Program-made: the position numbers and the translations under genes
The notes under the pieces: generated by a model
The model's database searches: none
What the model was told of the DNA's origin: nothing
Seen by the model: only the letters and a program-made list of their open reading frames with translations
Part shown: positions 24,425 through 33,931 of the stretch, one piece after another
Layout: each line of letters starts with the position of its first letter
Numbering within the stretch: the stretch's first letter is position 1
Assembly: GCA_049324835.1 (NCBI GenBank)
Contig: JBMOMT010000042.1
Coordinates: 25,661-89,660 of the forward strand
Direction: 5' to 3'
Origin: JBMOMT01 sp049324835
Lineage (GTDB): Bacteria > Chloroflexota > Anaerolineae > CAYNKW01
DNA: 64,000 nt

Positions 24425-25321
24425 ATGAGTCAAATCTCGAGAACCTCTGGCCAACCCGGCGTGCGGCGCAAGCGACGCATACCCAGGAAACAGATCGTAT
24501 CCAAGGCCGCTTATTATTTTGGCATCTTGATGCTGTTTCTGCTGGCCCTGACCTCGCTGATGCCGCTCTACTGGATGATCACCGGCTCTTTCAAGCTGCA
24601 AAGCAACGCCATGAAGGTGCCTCCGGAGTGGTTCCCGGCCAACCCAACGCTGGAAAACTATCGTAAACTCTTGTTTGCCAACACGCCCACCTTTCAATGG
24701 TTTCTCAATAGTCTCATCGTCGCCAGCGGCGTGGCCTTTTTGGCCGTGCTCACCAGCCTGCTGGCCGGGTATGCCTTTGGCAAAAAAGAGTTCCCCGGAA
24801 AAACGGTGCTGTTCTGGTCACTCATCATCACCATGATGATGCCCAAACAGATCTCACTCATCCCGCTTTACATCCTGATGCAAAAGCTCAAGTGGTTCAA
24901 CACCTACCAGGGCATGATCGCGCCCTACATCGCCTATCCCTTTGGTATCTTTCTCATCAAACAGTTCATGCAGAGCATCCCCAACGATCTGATAGACGCG
25001 GCGCGCATCGATGGCGCTTCCGAGATCGGCCTCTTTCGCCACGTCATCGTGCCACTGACCAAGCCGGCCATCGGCGCGCTGGCCATCTTTGCCTTTGTGG
25101 CCGGCTGGAACGATTACATCTGGCAGCTCTTGATGATCACCCGGCGCAAGATGCTCACCCTGCCGGTGGGCGTCTCCAAACTCACGGCCACGCTGGATCG
25201 TTACGACCTGGGCCTGGCCATGGCCGGCGCCACCTTTGCCTTTGTGCCCATGCTCATCGTCTTTATCATTTTCCAGGATTATTTCGTCAAAGGCATCACC
25301 GTAGGGGCCGTGAAAGGGTAG
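24425..25321 (+). CDS. ABC transporter permease, MalG/UgpE type
   Basis: The 298-residue integral membrane protein starts with a basic cytoplasmic tail of about 30 residues, then six helices. The coupling loop is DLIDAARIDGASEIGLFRH (EAA-x3-G type), near 195, which defines the MalG/UgpE partner of a CUT1 importer. An ATG preceded by GGGAGG marks the start. The partner permease lies immediately upstream. The transporter opens a long plus-strand series of catabolic genes that reaches 39.5 kb, so the imported compound is probably the substrate of that series. Confidence 0.94.
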   Translation: MSQISRTSGQPGVRRKRRIPRKQIVSKAAYYFGILMLFLLALTSLMPLYWMITGSFKLQSNAMKVPPEWFPANPTLENYRKLLFANTPTFQWFLNSLIVASGVAFLAVLTSLLAGYAFGKKEFPGKTVLFWSLIITMMMPKQISLIPLYILMQKLKWFNTYQGMIAPYIAYPFGIFLIKQFMQSIPNDLIDAARIDGASEIGLFRHVIVPLTKPAIGALAIFAFVAGWNDYIWQLLMITRRKMLTLPVGVSKLTATLDRYDLGLAMAGATFAFVPMLIVFIIFQDYFVKGITVGAVKG

Positions 25322-25372
25322 CCGGGCCGGTCTCTGGCCTGGATGGCAGCAGCGAAAGGAGCAAGTCTTTAG

Positions 25373-26422
25373 ATGGATCACAGCCGGCCCAATCGTGATC
25401 TGTACAACCTGCCCATGACCGCCGATTCGTTTCAGGGCATGCCCTACCGCCGCCTGGGCCAATCGGGCCTGCGCGTCTCCGATGTGGGCCTGGGCGCCTG
25501 GAAGATCGGCTACCCGGAAACCGGCGATGACGCCAGGGTGGATGAAAAGACGGCCCTCCAGCTCTTCGACCGGGCCATCGAGCTGGGCGTGACCTTTTGG
25601 GACACGGCCAACCGCTACAATGCCGCTTCGGGCAATTCGGAGCGCGTCATCGGCGCCTGGTTCAAAAACAACCCCGATCAGCGGCGCAACGTGGTGCTGG
25701 CTACCAAAATCCGCTGGGCCATGGATGGCCGCACGCCCAACCACAGCGGCCTCTCGCGGGGCAGCATCCTGGATGCGGTAGCAGCCTCCCTGGCGCGGCT
25801 CCGGCTGGAATACGTGGATCTGCTCTACTTCCACGGTTTTGATACCGCCGTGCCCGCCGAGGAGAGCCTGGCCACGATCGAAGACCTGGTCAGCCGCGGC
25901 CTGGTGCGTTATTTCGCCGTCTCGAATTTCACCGTCGATCAACTGGCCCTTTACCGGGCGGTGGAACGCAGCCTCTCGGTGCGCTGCCGGGTGCTGGCCG
26001 TGCAGAACCAGTTCGACATTCTGAACGGCGAAGCAGCCGGCTACCCCGGCGTGCTGGCCTACGCCGCACAGGCGGGCCTCTCGTTCGTGGCCTGGAGCCC
26101 GCTGGCCCGCGGCCTGCTCACCGAAAAATACCTGGACCTCTCCCAGGTGGGCCCCGGCGACCGGCTGTACGACGAGGGCACGCTGGCACGAGACACAGCC
26201 CCATCGAAGGTGGACAAACTGGCTCAACTGGCCGCGCTGGCCCACGAGTGGGGCTTTAAACTGAACCAGTTGGCCATCGCCTACATGCTGGGCCTGCCCG
26301 GCATGGGGCCGGTCATCGCCTCTGTTTCCAGCGTGGAGCAGTTGGCGTCCAACGCCGCCGCGGCCCAGATGACCCTGAGCGCCGGGCAGCGCAGCCGGAT
26401 TCGCGCGGTTTTGGAAGGATAA
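25373..26422 (+). CDS. Aldo/keto reductase
   Basis: The 349-residue protein has the AKR barrel with the catalytic tetrad visible: Asp in FWDTANRYN, Tyr in the same motif, Lys in LATKIRWAM and His in DLLYFHGFD. The strand AVQNQFDILNG and the C-terminal NADP-binding region are present. Such enzymes reduce sugar aldehydes and ketones with NADPH, and the YajO/YghZ-like subgroup fits this length. The ATG at 25373 lies 11 bases after AAAGGAG, slightly far. It follows the permeases by 51 bases. The sequence after the gene is a repeat region of 269 bases. Confidence 0.9.
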   Translation: MDHSRPNRDLYNLPMTADSFQGMPYRRLGQSGLRVSDVGLGAWKIGYPETGDDARVDEKTALQLFDRAIELGVTFWDTANRYNAASGNSERVIGAWFKNNPDQRRNVVLATKIRWAMDGRTPNHSGLSRGSILDAVAASLARLRLEYVDLLYFHGFDTAVPAEESLATIEDLVSRGLVRYFAVSNFTVDQLALYRAVERSLSVRCRVLAVQNQFDILNGEAAGYPGVLAYAAQAGLSFVAWSPLARGLLTEKYLDLSQVGPGDRLYDEGTLARDTAPSKVDKLAQLAALAHEWGFKLNQLAIAYMLGLPGMGPVIASVSSVEQLASNAAAAQMTLSAGQRSRIRAVLEG

Positions 26423-26488
26423 TGTGTTCAAGTAACACAATCAGCACAGCGAGAGGATGGCCCGCCGGCCGCCTCTCGCTCGAATTTT

Positions 26489-26655
26489 GCCTGCCGGCGT
26501 AACAACTCACCCTCCCGCAGGCTCTTGTAGGGGCACGGCATGCCTCCTTGTGCCGCCACAGTTTGCAGATTTGCCGGGTCCAGTCGGCCAGATTGTGGGA
26601 CAGGATGGCCGATTTTAGCCTGCGGGAGGGTAGGCTGAGCAGTTACCTGCCGGCA
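26489..26655. repeat. MITE-like inverted-repeat element, copy A
   Basis: Terminal arms at 26489-26523 and 26617-26655 are inverted copies built on TGCCGGC, GTAAC, CTCA and CCCTCCCGCAGGCT blocks, with a variable 93-base interior. Two further copies lie at 53093-53217 and 55961-56084. There is no open frame that could be a transposase. The remaining bases of this gap hold only the ribosome site (GAGGAG) of the URO-D gene at 26692. Confidence 0.85.
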
Positions 26656-26691
26656 AGGAATCACCCTGGCAGATGAGGAGAATACAGAGCC

Positions 26692-27807
26692 ATGGGATCA
26701 CTCACCCCCACACTGATGCCCCTGCCGCCAGACCTGAGCCCCGACTGGGCCCACATCCGCATCGCTCTGCTGCGCCAGGGCGAGCCAGATTGGCTGCCCT
26801 TTCATGAGGCCGGCCTGAGCAGCGTACACAAGGCCCGCGTGCTGGGGCGGCCCGTCCGCACCCTGGCCGACGATCTAGAAGTGGCGCGGCGGCTGGGCCA
26901 GCCGTTTTTGGTGGCCAACCTGGGCCTGCACAACGCGCCGGCCGTCATCGATGTCATGGCAAAGACCCATGTCGATGTTCAAGACGGTCGCCACGGCGAT
27001 GTTGGCTGGGTCAGCGGCTCGGAGCGCCGCTGGGCCCACGGCACCGCCGGCCCCATCCGCTCTGAGGCCGATTTCGAGGCCTTTCCCTGGCCCGATGCCG
27101 ACGATTTCGACTTTGGCGTGCTCGATGAAATGAGCCGCCTGCTGCCGGACCATTTCAAGGTCATCCTGGCCGTGGGCAAGGTGTTCAACCTGGGCTGGTG
27201 GCTCATGGGTTTCGATACCTACGCCTATGCCCTGGCCGACCAGCCCGCCCTGATCGAGCGGCTGCACACCAAGATCGCCCAGATTCAGGCCCGTACGGTG
27301 GAACGCGCCCTGGATTATGCTTGCGTGGGTTTGGTCTGGCACGCCGACGACATGGCCTACCGCACCGGTCTGATGGTATCGCCCAGGATTTTGCGCCAGC
27401 ACATTTTCCCCGTCTACCAGCGGCTCAACCGGCTGTGCCACGAGCGCGATGTCATCGCCGTGTTCCACAGCGACGGCGACATGAGCCGCATGGTGGAAGA
27501 CATCATCGCCGCCGGTTTCGATGCCTTTAACCCCATCGAGCCGGTCGCCATGGACATTCGAGCGCTCAAGAAACGGGTCGAGGGCCGGCTGAGCCTCATC
27601 GGCAACGTCGATCTGTCTTATACGCTCACCCGCGGCACGCCGGCCGAGGTCGATGCCGAGGTGCGCGATCTCGTCCGCGATCTGGCCCCCGGCGGCGGTT
27701 ATGCCCTGGCCTCGGCCAATTCGATCCCGGAATATGTGCCCTGGGAGAATTTTGTGGCCATGCACAGCGCCTGGCTCAAGTACGGACGTTACCCCATCAA
27801 TCTGTAG
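26692..27807 (+). CDS. URO-D/MtaA-superfamily protein, copy 2
   Basis: The 371-residue protein belongs to the URO-D barrel superfamily and resembles the product at 9638-10705 most closely: both have the RTLADD/RTVQDD segment, FHSDGDMS/IHSDGNLW, LIGNVDLSYTLTRGTP and a C-terminal KYGRYPINL. The His-x-Cys zinc motif of MtaA/MtbA is replaced by His-Ser-Asp, so it is not a standard methylcobamide:thiol methyltransferase. It lies directly after repeat copy A and is followed 18 bases later by an amidohydrolase gene. The reaction is unknown; a corrinoid-linked demethylation or a decarboxylation are both possible for the fold. Confidence 0.84.
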   Translation: MGSLTPTLMPLPPDLSPDWAHIRIALLRQGEPDWLPFHEAGLSSVHKARVLGRPVRTLADDLEVARRLGQPFLVANLGLHNAPAVIDVMAKTHVDVQDGRHGDVGWVSGSERRWAHGTAGPIRSEADFEAFPWPDADDFDFGVLDEMSRLLPDHFKVILAVGKVFNLGWWLMGFDTYAYALADQPALIERLHTKIAQIQARTVERALDYACVGLVWHADDMAYRTGLMVSPRILRQHIFPVYQRLNRLCHERDVIAVFHSDGDMSRMVEDIIAAGFDAFNPIEPVAMDIRALKKRVEGRLSLIGNVDLSYTLTRGTPAEVDAEVRDLVRDLAPGGGYALASANSIPEYVPWENFVAMHSAWLKYGRYPINL

Positions 27808-27825
27808 CTTTTGGAGGAGACCCCC

Positions 27826-28992
27826 ATGATACTCGGAAATCTATGTCTGATCGACGGCGCCGGCCGCGTGTGGGAGCGCGCCGCCATCCGCATCGAAGGC
27901 GAGCGCATCGCCGCCGTGGCCAAAGCCCCCGATCCCGGCTGGGGCGGCCCGGTGGAGGACTTGCAGGGTGGCACGGTGATACCCGGCCTCATCAACTGCC
28001 ACACCCACCTTTGCCTGGACGGCAGCCCCGATCCGGAAGCGGCCTGGAAGCGGCGCTCGATCACCGAAAACGTGCTGGTGACCGCCCGGCACGCCCAGGC
28101 CACGCTGCGGGCCGGCGTCACCACCGTGCGCGATCTGGGCGGCTGCGAGGGCGTCGATCTGGACCTCAAAAAAGCCATCAACGACGGCCTGATCCCCGGC
28201 CCGCGCATGCTGGTCAGCGGCAAGGTGATCTGCATGACGGGCGGTCACGGCCACTTTTTGGGCCGCGAAGTGGATGGCGCCGACGAGGCGCGCAAGGGCG
28301 CACGCGAGCAGCTCAAGGCCGGCGCCGACGTGGTCAAGGTGATGGCCACCGGCGGCGTGATGACCCCCGGCGTGGAACCCGGCTCGGCCCAGCTCACCTA
28401 TGAAGAGCTGCGCGCGGCCATCGAGGAGGCCCAAAAAGCGGGCAAGCTCACCGCCACCCACGCCCAGGGCACCAGCGGCATCAAAAACGCCATCCGCGCC
28501 GGCATCGATTCCATCGAGCACGGCTTTTACCTCGACGCCGAGGCCATCGGTTTGATGCTGGAGCGGGGCGTCTTTTTTGTGCCCACGCTGGCGGCGCTCT
28601 ATCACATCCTCGAGGCCGGAATCGAATCGGGCATCCCGGCCTATGTGATCGAAAAGGCCAAACGGGCCACGGACGCCCAGTTGGACAGTTTCCGGCGCGC
28701 GCGCGAGGCCGGGGTGCGCATCGCCGCCGGCAACGACGGCGGCACCCCCTTTAACACCTCCGATAACCTAGTCAGCGAGTTGGAGCGCATGGTCGAGGCG
28801 GGCATGTCACCCGCCGAAGCCCTGGACGCCGCCCACGCCGCCGCTGCCGACCTGCTGCGATTGTCCGATCAGATCGGCGCCATCGAACCGGGCAAGCTGG
28901 CCGATCTGGTGGTGCTCGATGCCGATCCGCTGGCCGGTATCGCCGCCCTGCGCCGGGTGCGCCGGGTCATCAAAGGCGGGCAGTTCGTCTGA
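27826..28992 (+). CDS. Metal-dependent amidohydrolase (imidazolonepropionase/prolidase-like)
   Basis: The 388-residue protein is an amidohydrolase-superfamily barrel with the usual metal sites: His-x-His in GLINCHTHLCLDG near 57-69, the metal lysine in VVKVMATGG, His in THAQG, His in SIEHGF and the catalytic Asp in AAGNDGG. The small beta domain is formed by the ends (IPGLIN and LADLVVLDADPL). This subgroup includes Xaa-Pro/Xaa-Arg dipeptidases and hydrolases of cyclic amides or carbamates. The ATG at 27826 is chosen since GGAGGAG precedes it. It could hydrolyse an N-acyl or cyclic intermediate in the same operon. Confidence 0.9.
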   Translation: MILGNLCLIDGAGRVWERAAIRIEGERIAAVAKAPDPGWGGPVEDLQGGTVIPGLINCHTHLCLDGSPDPEAAWKRRSITENVLVTARHAQATLRAGVTTVRDLGGCEGVDLDLKKAINDGLIPGPRMLVSGKVICMTGGHGHFLGREVDGADEARKGAREQLKAGADVVKVMATGGVMTPGVEPGSAQLTYEELRAAIEEAQKAGKLTATHAQGTSGIKNAIRAGIDSIEHGFYLDAEAIGLMLERGVFFVPTLAALYHILEAGIESGIPAYVIEKAKRATDAQLDSFRRAREAGVRIAAGNDGGTPFNTSDNLVSELERMVEAGMSPAEALDAAHAAAADLLRLSDQIGAIEPGKLADLVVLDADPLAGIAALRRVRRVIKGGQFV

Positions 28993-29000
28993 GAGGCGAC

Positions 29001-30875
29001 ATGCTGGCAGAGACGGCGCTGCAAACCGATCTGTGCGTGGTGGGCGGCGGCATGGCCGGCGTCTGCGCGGCCCTGGCAGCGGCCCGCAACGGCGCGCGGG
29101 TGGTGCTGCTGCAGGATCGTTCGCTGCTGGGCGGCAACGCCTCGTCCGAGATTCGTATGCACATGGTGGGCGCTTCCTGCTCCGGCAAACGACCGGGCGC
29201 GCGCGAGTCGGGCCTCATCGACGAGCTGCGCGTGGAGGACGCCGTGCGCAACCCGCAGCGCAGCCCGCACCTGTTCGATGTGCTGCTGTACGATAAAGTC
29301 ATCTCCGAGCCCAACATCACCCTGCTGCTGGATACCGCCTGCGCCGGCTGCCAGGTTGACGAAAGCGAGCAGGGCAGGCGCATCACCCAGGTTCGCGCCC
29401 TGCGCCACAGCACCGAGGATGCCTTTACCATCCGGGCGCCTTTTTTTGTCGATTGCTCCGGCGACAGCCGTCTGGGCCTGGAGGCCGGCGCCGACTGGCG
29501 CATGGGCCGCGAGGCCCGCGGCGAGTTCGACGAATCCCTGGCCCCGGAGCAGGCCGATAGCCACACCCTGGGCAGCACCATCCTGTTCACCGCGCGGCGG
29601 CACGATCGGCCCATGCCCTTTGTCGCTCCGGCCTGGGCCCGCCGCTTTAGCGAAGCCGACCTGCGGCTGCGCAGCCATTCCGAGCTGGACTTTGGTTACT
29701 GGTGGATCGAATGGGGCGGCCATCTGGACACGGTAAAAGACAACGCCGCCATCCGCCACGAGCTGCTGCGCATCGTGCTGGGGGCCTGGGATCACGTCAA
29801 GAACGGCTGCTCCCGCCGGCCAGAGATCGCCCGCGAGACCTACGACAAGGCCGTGGAGGGGCTGGCCGCCTTTGCCCATCAGCCCGATCCGGCCAACTGG
29901 GCCCTGGACTGGATCGGTTTTCTGCCCGGCAAGCGCGAGTCGCGGCGGCTGCTGGGACCGTTCATCCTCACCCAACACGACATCCAGGCCGGGCGTATCC
30001 TGGCCGATCAGGTGGCCTATGGCGGCTGGTGGCTGGATCTGCACCCGCCCCTGGGCGTCGACGCCCCCGATACTTTCCCCTGCGCCCATCACCCGGCGCC
30101 GCATCTCTACACCATCCCGCTGCGGGCGCTCTTTTCGCGCAACGTGGACAACCTGTTCTTTGCCGGGCGCAACATCAGCGCCAGCCACGTGGCTTTTTCC
30201 TCCACGCGGGTCATGGCTACCTGCGCCGTGATGGGCCAGGCCGTGGGCGCGGCGGCGGCGGTCGGGTTGGAGCGGGGGCTGGCGCGCGCGGCAGAGCTGG
30301 CCGAGCCGCCGCACATTGGCGTGATCCAGCAGCGGCTGCTGCGCGACGGCGCATTTCTCATCGGCCTGACCCACGCCGACCCGGCCGACAAAGCCCGCCT
30401 GGCGGTTGTCACCGCTTCCGATGAAACCAGCGACGGCGCGGCCAGCCAGGTGCTCAACGGCCTCACCCGCGCCACCCGCCCAGAGCTGCACCCCGACCTG
30501 CCGCTGGCGACCAACCGCTGGACCTCGGGCGCGCTGCCGGCCTGGATCGAGTTGCGCTGGCCGTCGCCGCAGACGCTCTCCGAGATTCACCTGACCTTCG
30601 ACACCGGCTTTCAGCGCGAGCTGACGCTGACCATGAGCGACGCCTACGCCGCGACCATGATCCGCGGCCCGCAGCCGGAAACGGTCCGCGATTACCGGCT
30701 CGAGTTCAGCGGGCCATCGGGCGGCGTCGTCGAAACGCTGTCCGTGCGTGGCAATTACCTGGGCCGGCGGGTGCACCGGCTGGCCGAACCGGTGCTCGCC
30801 TCGGCCCTGCGGCTCGTCGTCGAGGCGACCCACGGCGCGCCGGAGGCCCGCCTTTTCGAGATCCGGGCCTATTGA
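29001..30875 (+). CDS. FAD-dependent oxidoreductase with C-terminal beta-sandwich (discoidin-like) domain
   Basis: The 624-residue protein opens with an FAD dinucleotide fold (LCVVGGGMAGVCAALAAARN, residues about 11-30, followed by GGNASSEIRMHMVG). This is the FAD-oxidored type that occurs in many environmental bacteria with sugar-degradation genes. Residues up to about 480 form the flavoprotein. The last 130 or so look like an F5/8-type beta-sandwich (WIELRWPSPQTLSEIHLTFD, ending LRLVVEATHGAPEARLFEI), a fold that binds sugars or proteins. No signal peptide is visible. It follows the amidohydrolase by 8 bases. It probably oxidises a hydroxyl or amino group of the imported compound. Confidence 0.85.
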   Translation: MLAETALQTDLCVVGGGMAGVCAALAAARNGARVVLLQDRSLLGGNASSEIRMHMVGASCSGKRPGARESGLIDELRVEDAVRNPQRSPHLFDVLLYDKVISEPNITLLLDTACAGCQVDESEQGRRITQVRALRHSTEDAFTIRAPFFVDCSGDSRLGLEAGADWRMGREARGEFDESLAPEQADSHTLGSTILFTARRHDRPMPFVAPAWARRFSEADLRLRSHSELDFGYWWIEWGGHLDTVKDNAAIRHELLRIVLGAWDHVKNGCSRRPEIARETYDKAVEGLAAFAHQPDPANWALDWIGFLPGKRESRRLLGPFILTQHDIQAGRILADQVAYGGWWLDLHPPLGVDAPDTFPCAHHPAPHLYTIPLRALFSRNVDNLFFAGRNISASHVAFSSTRVMATCAVMGQAVGAAAAVGLERGLARAAELAEPPHIGVIQQRLLRDGAFLIGLTHADPADKARLAVVTASDETSDGAASQVLNGLTRATRPELHPDLPLATNRWTSGALPAWIELRWPSPQTLSEIHLTFDTGFQRELTLTMSDAYAATMIRGPQPETVRDYRLEFSGPSGGVVETLSVRGNYLGRRVHRLAEPVLASALRLVVEATHGAPEARLFEIRAY

Positions 30876-30884
30876 GCAAGGTTG

Positions 30885-30976
30885 TGGATGGAAATCACCA
30901 CCGAGACGCAGAGAACGCCGGGAAATAACCAACAATCTCGGCGCGCTCGGCGTCTCTGCGGTGAAAGATTATCCAC
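30885..30976. repeat. Intergenic hairpin repeat (CACCGAGACGCAGAGA type)
   Basis: Between the FAD oxidoreductase and the aldolase genes the outer arms GTGGAT and ATCCAC and the inner arms (CACCGAGACGCAGAGA on the left, CGGCGTCTCTGCGGTG on the right) form an imperfect long hairpin. Repeats of this sort are widespread in intergenic DNA of such genomes and carry no coding capacity. Confidence 0.65.
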
Positions 30977-31021
30977 CTGATCCAAACTATACAATCTGAA
31001 AAAGATGGGAAGGACAAAACG

Positions 31022-31837
31022 TTGGAATCGTCGATACTGCACACCGTGCGCCAGGCCGCCGCGCTGCGGCAGAAATGGGCCCAGGGCAAAGAGCCCTCGT
31101 TCCTGGGCTGGATCACCATGCTCGACCCCGCCGTGGCCGAAATGGAGGTCGAATGGGGCTACGATGGCCTGCTGATCGACACCGAACACGCCACCTTCGA
31201 CCCGCCCGCTTTGCGGTCGGCGCTCATGGCCTTTCGCGGCGCCGACTGTGTGCCGCTGGTGCGGGTGGGAGACAACGACATCTATCTCATCAAGACGGCG
31301 CTGGATCTGGGCGCCATGGGCGTGCTGGTGCCCCTCATTCAAAACGCCGACGACGCCCGCGCTGCCGTGCAATACTGCCGCTACCCGCCCCAGGGCGTGC
31401 GCGGCATATCGCCGCGGCGGGCCAGCAACTATTTCAACGACGCCGACGCCTACATCGCCGAGGCCAACCGCTCGATCCTGGTCATGGTCCAGATCGAGTG
31501 CCGCAGCGCCTACGAAAACCTGGATGCTATCCTCCAGGTGGAGGGCATCGACTGTTTTCTCATCGGCCCGGCCGACCTCTCGGCCTCGCTGGGTCACGTC
31601 TGGGACCTGAGCCATCCGGAGGTGATCGCGGCCATGGAGGACATTATCCGGCGCTGCCGCCGGGCGGGGCGCTCGGCAGCCGTGGCGGCAGGCGCGGAAG
31701 TCGCCCAGATTCAGCACTGGCTGGACGCGGGCGCCAACGTGTTGAGCTGCGGCAGCGACCTGGGTTTTATTCGCGCCGGATTCAACGCCTTCAAGGCCGA
31801 GATGCAGGCGGCCGGCCTGCCCTTTGCCAGAACCTGA
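31022..31837 (+). CDS. HpcH/HpaI-family class II aldolase, copy 1
   Basis: The 271-residue protein matches the 2-keto-3-deoxy sugar-acid / 4-hydroxy-2-oxoheptanedioate aldolase family: GYDGLLIDTEHATFDP, PLVRVGDNDIYLIKTALDLGAMGVLVP, metal glutamate in VQIECRSA, and FLIGPADLSASLGH. These metal-dependent aldolases cleave 2-keto-3-deoxy acids to pyruvate and an aldehyde. The frame begins with TTG at 31022, preceded by GGAAGGA. It lies between the FAD oxidoreductase and the Gfo/Idh/MocA gene, so oxidation followed by aldol cleavage of a sugar acid is a plausible order. Confidence 0.9.
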   Translation: MESSILHTVRQAAALRQKWAQGKEPSFLGWITMLDPAVAEMEVEWGYDGLLIDTEHATFDPPALRSALMAFRGADCVPLVRVGDNDIYLIKTALDLGAMGVLVPLIQNADDARAAVQYCRYPPQGVRGISPRRASNYFNDADAYIAEANRSILVMVQIECRSAYENLDAILQVEGIDCFLIGPADLSASLGHVWDLSHPEVIAAMEDIIRRCRRAGRSAAVAAGAEVAQIQHWLDAGANVLSCGSDLGFIRAGFNAFKAEMQAAGLPFART

Positions 31838-31852
31838 TGCGAGGAGATGAAC

Positions 31853-32800
31853 ATGTCACCACACTCGGAACTGCGCCTGGCCATGCTGGGCATGGTCGAT
31901 GGCAACGGCCATCCCTATTCCTGGAGCGCCATCTTGAACGGCTATGACCCGGAAGTGATGCGCGAGTGCCCCTTTGCCGGCATTCCGGAATACCTGGACA
32001 AAGAGCCCAAAGAGACGCTGCAAATCCACGGGGCGCGGGTGACCCACATCTGGACCGACGACCCCACCGACGCGGCGCACGTGGCCCGGGCCAGCCTCAT
32101 CCCCAACGTGGTCGAGCGGGCCGAGGACGTCATCGGTCACGTCGATGCGGTCATCGTGGCCACCGACAAGGGCCACGAGCACGTGGCCCGCTGCCGCCCC
32201 TTTGTCGAGGCCGGCCTGCCCGTTTTCGTCGACAAACCCCTCACCGACAACGAGCCCGACCTGCGGCAGTTCGTCGATTGGGTGGCGGCGGGCAGACGCA
32301 TCCTTTCGTCGAGCTGCATGCGCTACGCCAAAGAGTTCTGGCCATACCGCGCCTCGACCCACGAGCTGGGCAGTCTGCGCCTGGCGACCATCACCACCCC
32401 CAAAAGCTGGGAGCGCTACGGCATCCACGCCCTGGAAGCGATTTATCCCATCCTGGGGCCGGGCTTCGTCTCGGCGCGCAACAGCGGCACGGCGGCGCGC
32501 AACATCGTGCACCTCAAACACCGCAGCGGCGCCGACGCCGTCGTGGCCGCCATCGGCGATATGTACGGCGCGTTCGGCGTGCTCACCCTGGGCGGCACGG
32601 CCGGCCACGTCCAAGTGGCCTTTCGGGACACGTTCTATGCCTTCAAGGCCCAGCTCCAGGCCTTTGTCGATTACCTGCGCACCGGATGTTATCCCTTTCC
32701 CTTTGATGAGACGGTCGAGCTGATGAAAATCGTCATCGCCGGCATCCGCAGCCGCGAGGAGGGCGGGCGCGAGGTGATGCTGAGTGAGATCGGGGGCTGA
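31853..32800 (+). CDS. Gfo/Idh/MocA-family oxidoreductase, copy 1
   Basis: The 315-residue protein has an N-terminal NAD-binding region (LRLAMLGMVDGNGHPYSW, divergent from GxGxxG), the conserved DAVIVATDKGHEHVARCRPFVEAGLPVFVDKPL block with the family Lys, and a C-terminal beta-sheet domain. Members oxidise or reduce a hydroxyl on a sugar ring. The divergent nucleotide loop and the substituted EKP motif (DKP) are acceptable in the family. The ATG at 31853 is preferred over 31847 since GAGGAG ends at 31846. It follows the aldolase by 15 bases and precedes a URO-D gene by 3. Confidence 0.87.
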   Translation: MSPHSELRLAMLGMVDGNGHPYSWSAILNGYDPEVMRECPFAGIPEYLDKEPKETLQIHGARVTHIWTDDPTDAAHVARASLIPNVVERAEDVIGHVDAVIVATDKGHEHVARCRPFVEAGLPVFVDKPLTDNEPDLRQFVDWVAAGRRILSSSCMRYAKEFWPYRASTHELGSLRLATITTPKSWERYGIHALEAIYPILGPGFVSARNSGTAARNIVHLKHRSGADAVVAAIGDMYGAFGVLTLGGTAGHVQVAFRDTFYAFKAQLQAFVDYLRTGCYPFPFDETVELMKIVIAGIRSREEGGREVMLSEIGG

Positions 32801-32803
32801 GCC

Positions 32804-33931
32804 ATGTCTATGACCGAACGCGAACGCCTGCTGGCCATCTATCGCGGCGAAACGCCCGATCGGGTGCCGTTTTTCCTGGACCTTTCGCACTGGTTCTATC
32901 AAAAACACGGCATCCCTTTTGACCTTTCGGTGCCGCACCTGGAGCCCGAGTGGGAGCTGATCGACTATCACAAAAAGGTGGGCGCCGGCTTTTACGTGCC
33001 CAACCTCAACTCTTACTTCGATGTCAGCCTGCCGCCGGACGTGATCGCTACCACCACCAAAGAAGAAAAGCCCGGCGGCCCCGAGATCACCTGGCGCATC
33101 GAGACGCCCATCGGCGCCATCGAGCGCAAGCGCCAGTGGGAAGAAGCGAGCTATTCCTGGAACGTCTCTCACTGGGGCGTGCGCACCGAGTTAGACCTGC
33201 GCGTGTTGGGTTATGCCCTCAGCCGCCGCCGCTACGCGCCGGCCTGGGATCGTTACAGCCCCTGGGTGGAGGCGCTGGGCGGTCTGGGCGTGGTTTATAT
33301 CGGTATCGGCTACAGCGCCCTGGGCCACCTGCTGGCCTATTGGATGGGCATCGAGCGCACCATTTACGCCACGGTGGACATGCCCCACCTGCTGCACGAG
33401 GTGGTGGATCAGATCAACGATAACCTGCTCCAGTGCGTGGACATGGTCTGCCAGAGCCCGGCCGAGGTGATCATCATGGGTGATAATTTCAGCGGCGATA
33501 TCCAACCGCCCCGCTTTTTCAAAAAATGGTCCGAGCCCTTTTACCGCGAGGCCATCCGCCGGCTGCGCCAGGCGGGCAAGTACAGCGCGGTGCACATCGA
33601 CGGCCGGCTGAAGGGCATCCTCAAGAGCTTTGCCGATCTGGGCGCTTCCTGCGCCGACGCCGTCACCCCGGCGCCCATGGGTGATCTCACCGCGCGCCAG
33701 TGTCGCCAGGAGGCCGGGCCGGATATGGTGCTCTCGGGCGGCGTGCCGCCCAACCTGTGGCTGCCGCAGGTGCCCGACGAGGTGTTCAAACAATCGCTGC
33801 TGGACTGGTTGGACATCCGTAAGCTCAGCCCACGCCTGGTGGCCAATGCCGGCGATCAGGTGCCGCCCGGCGCGCCCGAATATCGCATCGAGATGATGCG
33901 CGAGCTGGTAGAAAAACACGGGAGGTTTTGA
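32804..33931 (+). CDS. URO-D/MtaA-superfamily protein, copy 3
   Basis: The 375-residue protein is a distant member of the URO-D superfamily: MTERERLLAIYRGETPDRVP at the N-terminus, MGDNFSGDIQPPRFFKKW, AVHIDGRLKGILKSFADLG and VLSGGVPPNLWLP. The zinc His-x-Cys motif is replaced by His-Ile-Asp. It differs clearly from copies 1 and 2. The stop overlaps the start of the next gene (TGATG), so it is coupled to the amidohydrolase-aminotransferase fusion. Function unknown; corrinoid-linked methyl chemistry is the family's most frequent non-haem role. Confidence 0.82.
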   Translation: MSMTERERLLAIYRGETPDRVPFFLDLSHWFYQKHGIPFDLSVPHLEPEWELIDYHKKVGAGFYVPNLNSYFDVSLPPDVIATTTKEEKPGGPEITWRIETPIGAIERKRQWEEASYSWNVSHWGVRTELDLRVLGYALSRRRYAPAWDRYSPWVEALGGLGVVYIGIGYSALGHLLAYWMGIERTIYATVDMPHLLHEVVDQINDNLLQCVDMVCQSPAEVIIMGDNFSGDIQPPRFFKKWSEPFYREAIRRLRQAGKYSAVHIDGRLKGILKSFADLGASCADAVTPAPMGDLTARQCRQEAGPDMVLSGGVPPNLWLPQVPDEVFKQSLLDWLDIRKLSPRLVANAGDQVPPGAPEYRIEMMRELVEKHGRF

